Part shown: positions 1-7,486 of the stretch, piece after piece
Position numbering within the stretch: position 1 is the first letter of the stretch
Layout of the letters: each line of letters starts with the position of its first letter
Source: Natrialbaceae archaeon
GTDB taxonomy: Archaea > Halobacteriota > Halobacteria > Halobacteriales > Natrialbaceae
DNA: 64,000 bases
Reading direction: 5' to 3'
Assembly: GCA_003559215.1 (NCBI GenBank)
Contig: PWMF01000040.1
Location: forward strand, 1 to 64,000
Made by a program: the position numbers and the translations under genes
The notes under the pieces: generated by a model
Seen by the model: only the letters and a program-made list of their open reading frames with translations
Told to the model about the DNA's origin: nothing
Databases searched by the model: none

Positions 1-990
1 GAGGAGATGGACGATGAGGAGATGAACGACGAGGAGATGGACGATGAGGAGATGAACGACGAGGAGATGGACGATGAGGACGCCGACGAGGTAACCATCA
101 CCGACATCGAACTCGAGTCGCTCGAGCTCGAGGACGTCTCGGTCGACGACCTCGAACTCGACGAGGACGAGATGAACGACGTCGACGAGGAAGACAACGG
201 CGTCGATGACGAGGAGACTGACGAAGCCGACGACGAGGAGAACGATGACGGTCTCCTGAACGACGACGAGAACGAGGAGGCCGACGATGAGGATAACGGT
301 CTGCTCGAGAACGACAACGACGAGGCCGAAGAGAACGGTCAGGACCTGATCGACGAGGAGGCTGACGAGCTCACGATCCAGACCCTGACCATCGAGACGA
401 TGGACGTCGAGCAGCTCACCATCGACGAGCTGACCGTCGAAGACGAGATGGACGACGAAGACGCCGCTGAAGACGAAGAGAACGGCGTCGATGACGAGGA
501 GAACGCGAACGACGAGATGAACGACGACGAGGAGATGGATGACGAGGACGCACCTGAGGACGACGAAACAACCCAGGAGATCGACGACCTCACCATCGAA
601 CAGTTCGACGTCGAGGAGATGACGATCGACTCGATGACCGCGATGTCCGTCGAGGAGGCTGACGCCGAAGACGCACCCGAGGACGAGGAGAACGCCGACG
701 ACGAGATGAACGACGACGAGATGGACGATAACGCGGCTGAAGACGACGAGATGAACGACGAGGACGCCGAGGAGACCGACACCGACGAGGAGACGGTCAG
801 TCAGGCGTCCGCATCGTCGATCTCGATCGGTGACGCGACCGTCGACACGCTGACGCTCGGCGACGCCGCGGAGCTCGAGATGATCGACGACGATGACGAC
901 GACGATGACGATAACGGGCTACTCGACGACGATGACGAGGAGGAGGAAGACGATGACGATGGACTCCCCTCGATCGCCGCGCTGAGCTAA
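1..990 (+). CDS. Extremely acidic pentad-repeat protein (5' end missing)
   Basis: The reading frame is open from the first base, so the N-terminus lies outside the window. The visible ~330 residues are dominated by Asp, Glu and Asn. Tracts of EEMDD/EEMND alternate with short segments of strict five-residue periodicity (for example LTIQT LTIET MDVEQ LTIDE LTVED), in which a hydrophobic pair recurs every five residues. The C-terminus is a poly-Asp run followed by PSIAALS. The next gene downstream has the same blocks and nearly the same C-terminus, so the two are a tandem duplication. By analogy with pentapeptide-type repeats the periodic blocks could form a small beta-helix; that is inference. 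The function is unknown; an exported, cell-surface or ion-binding role is plausible because the paralogue has a signal peptide. Confidence 0.7.
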   Translation, partial: EEMDDEEMNDEEMDDEEMNDEEMDDEDADEVTITDIELESLELEDVSVDDLELDEDEMNDVDEEDNGVDDEETDEADDEENDDGLLNDDENEEADDEDNGLLENDNDEAEENGQDLIDEEADELTIQTLTIETMDVEQLTIDELTVEDEMDDEDAAEDEENGVDDEENANDEMNDDEEMDDEDAPEDDETTQEIDDLTIEQFDVEEMTIDSMTAMSVEEADAEDAPEDEENADDEMNDDEMDDNAAEDDEMNDEDAEETDTDEETVSQASASSISIGDATVDTLTLGDAAELEMIDDDDDDDDDNGLLDDDDEEEEDDDDGLPSIAALS

Positions 991-1020
991 CCGCTTCGCA
1001 CGCGAAATCGATAGATTCCG

Positions 1021-1064
1021 GCTCGGTAGACGGTACCGACCGAGCACTAACGGCGGTTTCTTTT
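1021..1064 (+). terminator. Hairpin plus T-rich tract after the first acidic gene
   Basis: GCTCGGT at 1021-1027 pairs with ACCGAGC at 1039-1045. The hairpin is followed at 1057-1064 by TTTCTTTT. Archaeal termination depends mainly on the U-rich tract, which fits the position 67-74 bases after the stop codon. Confidence 0.4.
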
Positions 1065-1082
1065 CCACACCGTGAGTGAATC

Positions 1083-1105
1083 GCCTCGGGATCAAGCCCC
1101 GAGGC
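1083..1105. repeat. GCCTCGGG/CCCGAGGC hairpin, possible relic of a transposon end
   Basis: An 8-bp perfect stem (1083-1090 with 1098-1105) encloses the loop ATCAAGC. The shape resembles end hairpins of haloarchaeal IS200/IS605-type (TnpB) elements, from memory only. No transposase lies nearby, so this would be a solo remnant. An RNA hairpin of the host is the alternative. Confidence 0.25.
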
Positions 1106-1345
1106 ATTCTCCTATACCGATTGTAAATCCCTCGTTCCCCGGGACGCTACCGACCGATACCGGCCACCGCGACCGGAACGCCGCGACGCCAGCGGGATCG
1201 ATTTCGACCGAGGGCTACCGACGATTTGCTCGGAGTGAACGACCGATTAGGCCAACGGGGCCGAGCGCTAATCTTGATTTGTCTCGAGAACACCACCGAA
1301 ACGGTCGACTCGTTTTAGCTCGGCTACTGATGACGGTCGGATCGC

Positions 1346-2512
1346 ATGGTTTCAGGACCACAGAAGCTCGGCGTCGTCTTCGTCGCCCTGCTGGTCGCGC
1401 TCTCGGGGGGTCCCGCCCTCGCCGGCGCGTCAACAGGCGCGAGCGACGACGCCGGAGACGTGAGCGCGACACTCGAGAACGTCCAGGTCGAGACCCTCGA
1501 TCTCGACGAAGTGACGATCGAGGACGCGACGATCGAGGAGCTGAACGTCGACGAACTCGAGGCCGACACCCAGGACCTCGAGGAGGAACTCGACGAGAAC
1601 GGCGAGGAGGATCAGGACGAAGAGAACCAGGAGGATGACGCCGCCGACACCGAGACCACCGAGGACGTGACGATCTCGGACATCCAGTTCGAGTCGCTGA
1701 CCCTCGAGGACGTCTCGATCGAGGATCTCGAACTCGAGGAAGGCGAGATGATGGACGATGACGAGATGATGGACGATGACGAGATGATGGACGACGAGGT
1801 GGCTGACGAGGACCTCGAGAATGAGGAGATGAACGATGACGACGCCACGGACGACGAGACCCCTGAGAATGGACAGGATCTGATCGACGAGGATGCGAGC
1901 GAGCTCACGATCCAGAACCTGACCATCGAGACGATGGACGTCGAACAGATGACGATCGACGAGCTAACCGTCGAGGACGGCGGTCTCCTCGACGATGTCG
2001 GCGACTGGTTCGACGGGATCTTCGGCGACGACGAGGAGAACGACGGCGCCGCTGCGGACGAGAACGACGACACCGAGGACGCCACCGAAGACGAGAACGA
2101 CGACATCGAGGACGCCGAGGAGAACGACGCGGCCGACGAGGAGGACGCTGCCGAGGACGAGAACGGCGAAACCCAGGAGATCGAGGATCTCACCGTCGAG
2201 CAGTTCGACGTCGAGGAGGTCACCTTCGACTCGATGACGATCGAGTCGCTCGAAGAAGCCGACGAGGAGGAGAACGCTGCCGAGGATGAAGAGAACGATG
2301 CGACCGACGAAGAGGAGAACGACGAGACCACGGCCGAGACCGTCTCCCAGGCCTCCGCCTCGATGATCTCGGTCACCGACGCCAACGCCGACACCGTCAC
2401 GCTCGGGGATACGCAGGACCTCGAGGACGTGACCGACGAAGAGACCGACGACGAGGAGAACGGCCTCGAGGACGACGAGGACGAAACGCCCTCGATCGCG
2501 GCCCTGACCTGA
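1346..2512 (+). CDS. Secreted acidic pentad-repeat protein
   Basis: A 388-residue protein with a Sec-type signal peptide: VSGPQKLG, then a hydrophobic stretch, then an ALAGAS-like cleavage region near residue 28. The mature part starts with pentads (VQVET LDLDE VTIED ATIEE LNVDE), then alternates Asp/Glu/Asn linkers with further pentad blocks near residues 105-130, 188-212 and 275-295. A short amphipathic patch, DDVGDWFDGIFGDD, lies near residue 215. There is no C-terminal membrane anchor or sorting motif. It is a tandem paralogue of the upstream gene, sharing the NGQDLIDE block and the PSIAAL C-terminus. The role is unknown. The extreme negative charge and export suggest a surface or matrix protein, which is inference. 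Confidence 0.8.
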   Translation: MVSGPQKLGVVFVALLVALSGGPALAGASTGASDDAGDVSATLENVQVETLDLDEVTIEDATIEELNVDELEADTQDLEEELDENGEEDQDEENQEDDAADTETTEDVTISDIQFESLTLEDVSIEDLELEEGEMMDDDEMMDDDEMMDDEVADEDLENEEMNDDDATDDETPENGQDLIDEDASELTIQNLTIETMDVEQMTIDELTVEDGGLLDDVGDWFDGIFGDDEENDGAAADENDDTEDATEDENDDIEDAEENDAADEEDAAEDENGETQEIEDLTVEQFDVEEVTFDSMTIESLEEADEEENAAEDEENDATDEEENDETTAETVSQASASMISVTDANADTVTLGDTQDLEDVTDEETDDEENGLEDDEDETPSIAALT

Positions 2513-2610
2513 ACGGCCCGCTCGAGCGATCGAACCGAACCACCGGTCGCGACCGTTCGCGGCCGCATCTTTTCAACGGGCCGGACGCTCCCGGGTGTTT
2601 CACGGTTGCA

Positions 2611-3165
2611 CTACCCGTCCGCTTCGAACAGTCGGTAGTACGACAGCGCCAGCACCGTCCTGCCGTCGCGGATCTCGCCGGACCGGACCGCCTCCGTGAG
2701 CTCCTCGAGACTCGTCTCGGTCGGGCGGATGCTCTCGTTGTGATCGAGGCGCTGCTCGGCGGCGGGGCGACAGCCGTAGGCCACGAAGAAGTGCATGACG
2801 GAGTCGGCGATCCCGTTGGCCGGTTCGACCGTCACGAGGGGTTCGAGTCGCTCGGCCTCGTGACCGGTCTCCTCGGCCAGTTCGCGCCTGGCCGCGGCCT
2901 CGAGGTCGTCGTCTTCGGGCTCGGTGCCGCCGACGGGGAGGCCGCGGTTGACTCGCGAGACGGCCTGGCGCCACTCCTCGATGCAGACGACGTTACCGTC
3001 GGGCGTAAACGGCAGGATGCAGACGCTCGCGGGTTCCGAGAGGTAGTCGAATTCGGTTTCGCTCCCGTCCGGAAGGCGGACGGTCTCGGTGATCACGTCG
3101 AACCCCGGACAGGAGTACGACGTCCGTTCCTCGAGGGTCTCCCAGGTGAGCGGATCGGTCGGCAT
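2611..3165 (-). CDS. NUDIX hydrolase, ADP-ribose pyrophosphatase-like
   Basis: A 184-residue Nudix protein. The Nudix box runs from Gly80 to Gly101 and ends in RELAEETG, the Mg-binding core. The usual first Glu of the box is Asp86. The preceding PFTPDGNVVCIEEWRQ segment, with a Trp-Arg-Gln strand, is typical of ADP-ribose/nucleoside-diphosphate-sugar pyrophosphatases. Members hydrolyse a nucleoside diphosphate linked to another group, releasing AMP or a phosphosugar; the substrate here is not resolved by sequence. The gene stands alone, convergent with the acidic protein gene, and starts with ATG. Confidence 0.8.
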   Translation of the reverse strand: MPTDPLTWETLEERTSYSCPGFDVITETVRLPDGSETEFDYLSEPASVCILPFTPDGNVVCIEEWRQAVSRVNRGLPVGGTEPEDDDLEAAARRELAEETGHEAERLEPLVTVEPANGIADSVMHFFVAYGCRPAAEQRLDHNESIRPTETSLEELTEAVRSGEIRDGRTVLALSYYRLFEADG

Positions 3166-3335
3166 AACGCCGGCTACGGTTCTCGACGTAAAAAACGCCC
3201 CGTCACGGATCCGAACCGCGACCGAGTAGCGAGAGGTCGAATCGATCTATGCGGCGCGTTCCGCTCGAGCCCGGGAACGTACCCGCTCTATAACAAAGCC
3301 ACAGATCGCTGAAGGTTGCCATTCAGAGGATACTC

Positions 3336-3611
3336 ATGGACGAACTAACCGGGTTTCAGCGCGATTTGCTGTACGTCATCGCGGGCAAGGATCGACCGTC
3401 GGGACAGGAAATTCTCGACGACATCAACCAGTACATCGATCAGCCGGTCACGCACGGCCGGCTGTATCCGAACCTCGACGCGCTCGTCGAGAAGGAACTG
3501 ATCGAGAAGGGCCAGCTCGATCGGCGGACGAACTACTACGCGCTGACGCCGAAAGGTCGACGCGAACTTCAGCAACGCCAAGAGTGGGTCAGTCAATACG
3601 TCGACGTCTGA
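3336..3611 (+). CDS. PadR-family winged-helix transcriptional regulator
   Basis: A 91-residue single-domain regulator. Residues 1-80 form a winged helix (FQRDLLYVIAGKDRPSGQEI, then the recognition helix around HGRLYPNLDALVEKELIEKG, then the wing RRTNYYALTPKGRREL). This is the compact haloarchaeal PadR-like type without the C-terminal dimerisation helix of bacterial PadR. A GAGG motif lies 8 bases upstream of the ATG. No target is indicated; neighbours on both sides are unrelated. Confidence 0.8.
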   Translation: MDELTGFQRDLLYVIAGKDRPSGQEILDDINQYIDQPVTHGRLYPNLDALVEKELIEKGQLDRRTNYYALTPKGRRELQQRQEWVSQYVDV

Positions 3612-3807
3612 GGCCACCCGTTCGTTCCGCCGGCTACCCGTCGAGCGACGGCCCTCGAGCGGTTCGTCCGTGACGACACCGGTATCGTCGCACCGACGTC
3701 GTAGCGTGCGGTCGCTCGCCCGAGCACGAGCCCCCTCGCCCGCTCGGAGCGGAAACTGGGGCTGCGTTCGAGCGAGCGAAGAAGGGGAATCCTACAGTCG
3801 GCGTTCG

Positions 3808-3830
3808 CGCCGTAGGGTGAGCCTACGGCG
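3808..3830 (-). terminator. Perfect 9-bp hairpin over the stop codon
   Basis: CGCCGTAGG at 3808-3816 is complementary to CCTACGGCG at 3822-3830, with a 5-base loop. The stem includes the TAG stop codon of the minus-strand gene that ends here. It may mark the RNA 3' end or protect it. Confidence 0.35.
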
Positions 3831-4554
3831 TCGTCTCGAAGGAAACCCTGGAGAGGTCCGCCTCGAGGTCGGCGACGTCCTCGTTGAACGAACGGACGAA
3901 AGCGCCGACGTCGTCGACGAGCCGACGAACCTCGGGAGCCGGCGCGGGGCCGTACTGCGAGAGCAGGTACGTGCCGTCCGAGCCGCCGACCCGCAGGTAC
4001 GAAACGGCGTCGCCGTCCCACTTCAGCTCCCAGCGGGTGCCCGACACCGTCGTCCGGTAGGTCCCGTACTCCCCGTCGTAGCGGTGAAGCTCCTGGGCCA
4101 TCGCGGTCGCGACCTCCCGAATTCGCTCGAGGATACGGTCGCGCTCGGCGGCCAGCTCCGCCGCGCTGGCGACTGCGGGGAACTCCGTCGCTGCGTCGTC
4201 GAACAGCCCCTCGAACGACTCGATATGCTCGTTGAAGGTCTCGACGAACGCGTCGTAGTCCTCGAGCGCCCGCTCGAGCGGGCCCGGCTCGGGCGGCTGC
4301 TTGCTCGAGACGACGTAGATCTCGGAGCCCGAACTCGGCTCGTATCGCAGGTACTGGACGTCGCCGGCTTCGTACTTCAGCGTCCAGTCACCGTCGGCGG
4401 TCTCGAAGGTACGCTGGCCGTAGTCTCCACCCTGAAGGACCGCAAGCTCGCGGGCCATCTCGCCGGCGTGGGATCGAACGCGGGCTGCAACCTCGTCGCG
4501 TCGGTTCGCGACATCGTCCGCGGGGGCGACGTCGCTGTCGAGTCCGTCGGTCAT
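3823..4554 (-). CDS. Hypothetical protein made of two tandem copies of one domain
   Basis: A 243-residue soluble acidic protein of unknown function. Residues about 20-120 and 138-237 are clearly two copies of one ~100-residue unit. Each has a helix (ARVRSHAGEMARELA / ERIREVATAMAQELH), a YG-x-R/Y-T-T strand, a W-x-L-K-[YW] strand with DVQYLRY or AVSYLRV, a loop, and a final helix with the shared signature D-x-[DG]-AFV-x-[TS]-FN-E. No catalytic motif, signal peptide or membrane segment is seen. It is probably a haloarchaea-specific family. The stop codon lies in a strong hairpin. Unrelated genes flank it. Confidence 0.65.
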   Translation of the reverse strand: MTDGLDSDVAPADDVANRRDEVAARVRSHAGEMARELAVLQGGDYGQRTFETADGDWTLKYEAGDVQYLRYEPSSGSEIYVVSSKQPPEPGPLERALEDYDAFVETFNEHIESFEGLFDDAATEFPAVASAAELAAERDRILERIREVATAMAQELHRYDGEYGTYRTTVSGTRWELKWDGDAVSYLRVGGSDGTYLLSQYGPAPAPEVRRLVDDVGAFVRSFNEDVADLEADLSRVSFETTP

Positions 4555-4667
4555 CGTCCGTTCGAGGGGCTCGAGTCCGGTAACGATTTGGATTCGGAGC
4601 CGGTGGTGCCGTCGATCGAGTTGAGTTGGGACTCGACGGAAACCGCCTCGAGGTGGAGTCGCGGGGG

Positions 4668-4886
4668 TTACTCCTCGTCCTCGTCGTCGACCTCCTGGCC
4701 GTTCCCGGTTCCCTCCTCGGCTTCGGCCTGGTCGTCCTCGCCGCCGTCGATGCCGCCGTCCTCGTCCTCTTCGGTGGGATCCTCGGGGGCACCCTCCTCG
4801 TCCTCGGTGTCGCCGCAGCCGGCGATCAGCGCGGTCGCCATCGTCGCACCGCCCACCTGCAGCAGCCGTCGTCGGGTCTGGTTCAT
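4668..4886 (-). CDS. Small Tat-exported lipoprotein with acidic tail
   Basis: A 72-residue protein starting MNQTRRRLLQVGG: a twin-arginine motif, a hydrophobic core (ATMATALIAG) and a lipobox Cys near residue 24. The mature part is only ~48 residues and almost entirely Asp, Glu and Gly. Such short, acidic Tat lipoproteins are common in haloarchaea; they are anchored outside the membrane and have no known function. I chose the start at the ATG before NQTRRR because the open frame upstream lacks any signal-peptide character. Confidence 0.6.
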   Translation of the reverse strand: MNQTRRRLLQVGGATMATALIAGCGDTEDEEGAPEDPTEEDEDGGIDGGEDDQAEAEEGTGNGQEVDDEDEE

Positions 4887-4994
4887 ACCCCTAGGTCTCG
4901 TTCGACCTCCATACGCCACCCCCCGGCATTCGCGTGGTCGATCGCTCGAGGAGCCGTTTCCACGAGAAGTGGTACCAAGCGACCGGCGGGCGTA

Positions 4995-5385
4995 TCCCGA
5001 GTCACGGCCCCGATTCTCGAGGAGTACCACGACCTGTTCGAGAAGCCGACGTTCGCCCACGTCGGGACGCTAACCGCCGAGGCGTCCCCCAAATCACGCC
5101 CGTTCGGATCGACTACGACCTCGAGGGGGAGTGCCCGCTGGTCAACACCGAGCGCGACCGTCAGAAGGAGCGAAACGTGGGGGCGAACCCCGCAGTCGGG
5201 TCAGTGTGCTCGATCCGGACGATCCGTACTGGTATCTATCAGTCGTCGGTGAGGTCGAGGAGCTGCGGGCGGAGGGGGCTCGAGCCCACATCGACGAGCT
5301 TTCGCGGTGATACGTGGACACGGAGTATCCGAACCCGAGCGAAACTGAGCGAGTGGTGATGGTGATGGGGTCGAGAGTGTTGTAG
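4995..5385 (+). pseudogene. Decayed PPOX-class (F420/FMN-dependent) oxidoreductase
   Basis: Three successive frames carry consecutive pieces of one pyridoxamine-5'-phosphate-oxidase-like protein. The first, from 5013, reads ILEEYHDLFEKPTFAHVGTL. The second, around 5085-5205, reads PQITPVRIDYD...LVNTERDRQKERNV...NP. The third, around 5205-5385, reads VLDPDDPYWYLSVVGEVEE...AHIDELS. The third is interrupted by TGA at 5308-5310 and resumes as YVDTEYPNPSETERVV to a TAG at 5383. So there are at least two frameshifts and one nonsense codon, and no start codon is visible. The intact family has this same order of motifs in ~130-145 residues and binds FMN or F420. It lies just beside a tRNA gene. Confidence 0.7.
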
Positions 5386-5770
5386 GTGGTACTCGAGCAG
5401 TAGTCGTGTCCGAGCCTGACTAGCAGCGCGCGCTACCAGAACGTGGATCATCTGCCGATTCGCTACGGAGGCACTGTTTTCTCCGTAGAGTGGTGCAAAG
5501 TGCGGGAGGAGTGGGCCGGCGCGAATTCGAATCGCGGTTACGGCCACCCGAAGGCCGAAGGATACCAAGCTACCCCACCGGCCCGCAGGTAGAGTGTGGG
5601 CAGCCGATCGTTTAACGCTTCCGAAAACGGCCCTCGAGCCGGCTGCCGAGTGGTCTCGACCGTCGGTACGGCCTCGAATCTCGGCGCCTTCTGCTCGGCT
5701 CGAGCGGAGCAGCTGCCGTTATGCACTGCCGAAGTATGGCCTTTGTTAGCAACTAACGTCTAATAACCGC
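5386..5770. other. Intergenic region holding tRNA-Pro
   Basis: The stretch of 385 bases between the decayed oxidoreductase gene and trmY contains one tRNA gene (5512-5584, minus strand). I see no protein gene in the rest. The AT-rich bases near 5740-5770 follow the 3' end of trmY. Confidence 0.5.
5512..5584 (-). tRNA. tRNA-Pro (anticodon CGG)
   Basis: Read on the minus strand this is a 73-base cloverleaf. The acceptor GGGCCGG (5584-5578) pairs with CCGGCCC's complement at 5519-5513, with discriminator A. The D arm contains TAGCTTGGTA. The anticodon stem CGGCC/GGCCG encloses the loop TTCGGGT, which puts CGG at positions 34-36 (proline, codon CCG). The T arm is CGCGA-TTCGAAT-TCGCG. The variable loop is short. 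CCA is not encoded. No intron is seen. Confidence 0.9.
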
Positions 5771-6367
5771 CTAAACGCGTTCGTAGCCGTCAGTGTCGAG
5801 GAAGTGATGGGCCACCGTGATTGCCTGGTCGGCGTGGAGGAGTTCGGGGCCGAGCCGTAGTCGGCGGTCTGCCGCGCTCTCGAGCAGCTCCACCTCCTCG
5901 GGCGTGAAGTCCTGATGGTCCGAAAGCACGAAAACGGGATCCTCGAGCGTCCCGGCGTCGGTGATCGGCTCCCCGTCCTCGTGGAGCTGGACGACGGTGC
6001 CCTCGTCGGCGACGGTCTCGAGGGTCGCCTCGAACCCGCGTCGGTAGAGTTCGACGCCTGGGCTGGGTTCGGCCGGCATCGCGCCGATAGCTTCCTCGCG
6101 GTGCTCTAAGGCCTTCCGGACCAGCGCGGCGGTGCTTCGCTCGTCGGGGTTCAGCCGTCGCAACTCGCTTCCGTCGAAGGTGATCGTGAACTCGTCGCCC
6201 GCGACGAGGTGGACTCGGACGTCCTCGCGGATCCCGTGGGAGGTGACGAACGCCGACGTGATCGACCGACAGAGTGCATCGAGCCGACCGGCCCCGCCGG
6301 CGAGATCGTCTAGCGAGAACGTCGGGTCGGTCGGGATCTCGTGACCGATGAGTACGAACTGGCGCAT
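5771..6367 (-). CDS. trmY: tRNA pseudouridine(54) N1-methyltransferase TrmY
   Basis: A 198-residue SPOUT-family protein. It begins MRQFVLIGHEIPTDPTFSLDDLAG, the hallmark N-terminus of TrmY (DUF358), and ends in the trefoil-knot cofactor region (DPVFVLSDHQDFTPEE). TrmY methylates pseudouridine 54 of archaeal tRNAs to m1-psi using S-adenosylmethionine. The pseudouridine itself is made by Pus10, whose gene lies about 2.4 kb further on. I chose the ATG at 6367; an upstream extension in the same frame is arginine-rich and not family-like. Confidence 0.92.
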   Translation of the reverse strand: MRQFVLIGHEIPTDPTFSLDDLAGGAGRLDALCRSITSAFVTSHGIREDVRVHLVAGDEFTITFDGSELRRLNPDERSTAALVRKALEHREEAIGAMPAEPSPGVELYRRGFEATLETVADEGTVVQLHEDGEPITDAGTLEDPVFVLSDHQDFTPEEVELLESAADRRLRLGPELLHADQAITVAHHFLDTDGYERV

Positions 6368-6530
6368 ACCGGAACGATGCCGACGGCGGGGATAGGGGCG
6401 ACGGTTTCCGATCGCACTCGCTCGAAACGACTCTCGTGTGACCACCTCTCACATATTAATTTCATCGGCCCTTACATTGCATACACAGGGCGAACGGTTT
6501 CACGTCAGTCAGGCGGCAGTGGTGAGTAGT

Positions 6531-6710
6531 ATGTCGAAACCGCAACCCACTGCCGGGCAGCAACGGGAGGTACTCGCCATCCTTGAGGGACGGCCCTGCC
6601 CGGTCTGTGAGGACGGCGAACTCGAACGCGAGGAGTACAAGGATAACGCGGCCGCGGTCTGTGACGACTGCGGCACACCGCAGGCGCAGGTCTGGCAGCC
6701 CGCGGAGTGA
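6531..6710 (+). CDS. Small zinc-finger protein (two CxxC pairs)
   Basis: A 59-residue protein. CPVC near residue 23 and CDDC near residue 42 form a four-cysteine zinc site, separated by an acidic linker (EDGELEREEYKDNAAAV). I believe it belongs to the haloarchaeal HVO_A0556-type zinc-finger family of microproteins; the partner is unknown (protein or nucleic acid). The start at 6531 fits the family length, and an AT-rich block (ACATATTAATTT) upstream near 6452 could be the promoter. trmY is divergent on the left. Confidence 0.7.
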   Translation: MSKPQPTAGQQREVLAILEGRPCPVCEDGELEREEYKDNAAAVCDDCGTPQAQVWQPAE

Positions 6711-6846
6711 CGCTGGCCGGTAGATGCCGGTGAGCGGTCGGTCGCGAATTCGCGGTCGTCTCCGAGAGCGACGACCGCCCTCGAGCGACTGACGTTGAAT
6801 AGTTCCGTCCGGCAGTACGAAAAGAGCGCCAGCGGGGATCGACCGA

Positions 6847-7035
6847 TCACCGGGTTCGGGAGCCGTCGTAGCCGTGTCCGACGATCAGGGCGAGCGCGTG
6901 CACGGCGAGCAGACCGAACAGCAGTGTCAGCGCTTGCACCGAATCGATGCCGGCGATAAACACCGGCAGGTAGACGACCGGGAGGAGGGTCCCGATCCAG
7001 AACCCGATTGCGGTGACGGTGCTCCAGGCGTACAT
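6847..7035 (-). CDS. Small two-helix membrane protein
   Basis: A 62-residue protein with two transmembrane helices (about 5-29 and 33-52) and a short basic tail (YDGSRTR). The family is not recognised. It starts 3 bases after the stop of the preceding minus-strand gene, so the two are almost certainly co-transcribed. The residue pattern (WIGTLLPVVYLPVFIAG) resembles small haloarchaeal membrane subunits of unknown role. Confidence 0.5.
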   Translation of the reverse strand: MYAWSTVTAIGFWIGTLLPVVYLPVFIAGIDSVQALTLLFGLLAVHALALIVGHGYDGSRTR

Positions 7036-7038
7036 GGC

Positions 7039-7245
7039 TCAGCGCATCGACTCGAGCCTGACGAACGCGTCGTCGTAGGCTGCGATCCAGTTGGTCATCA
7101 GCTCCATCTCGGTCGCGTTCCGCGGAAACATCGCGCACTCGTTGGGACCGTCGTTGTTCTGAATCGTGACGCTGTCGAGTTCGAAACTCGCGTCTCGGGA
7201 GGAAGTCTGTCCGGCGTCGGGGTCGGTTGTGTTCGTGCTGGTCAT
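7039..7245 (-). CDS. Haloarchaeal small protein, DUF7511-like
   Basis: A 68-residue acidic protein. The core ELDSVTIQNNDGPNECAMFPRNATEMELMTNWIAA matches my memory of the DUF7511 family (NNDGP-x-E-C, then W-I-x-A). A disordered N-terminus of ~18 residues precedes it. The function is unknown. It is the first gene of a two-gene unit with the small membrane protein. Confidence 0.6.
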   Translation of the reverse strand: MTSTNTTDPDAGQTSSRDASFELDSVTIQNNDGPNECAMFPRNATEMELMTNWIAAYDDAFVRLESMR

Positions 7246-7486
7246 AGGGTACAGGCGGCCATCGCGCCACCGACGACTACGCCGAAGCCCACTATTGTTA
7301 TCGAGGATTTAACTGATCGAGCTGTCGTGGTAGCGCCCCTCTCAGACGTATTTCAGGTTCCTTAACCAGTTGTAAAAGAATGTATTTCCAATGAGAATGT
7401 ACGCCCAGGATACTAGTACCGTTCGTCGTTAACAACCAAGGGCGCCAACCGTAGGGACTCCGTTCGGTCCGATACCCGTCTTCCTC

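Larger units (their letters stand above)
991..1345. other. Intergenic region between the acidic paralogues
   Basis: There is no convincing gene in these 355 bases. They hold a terminator-like hairpin with a T-rich tract just after the upstream gene, then a separate strong hairpin at 1083-1105 (annotated separately), then the presumed promoter of the downstream gene. The frames that stay open here are arginine-rich and do not look like protein of this organism. Confidence 0.5.

Noticed and set aside
1-90. Tandem direct repeats that could suggest a CRISPR or VNTR
   Set aside because: The repeats are in-frame codons of the acidic protein and have no spacer-repeat pattern.
339-2568. Serine-rich open frames on the minus strand
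   Set aside because: They are the antisense of GAC/GAG-rich acidic repeats (GTC/CTC reads as Ser/Val) and have no independent features.
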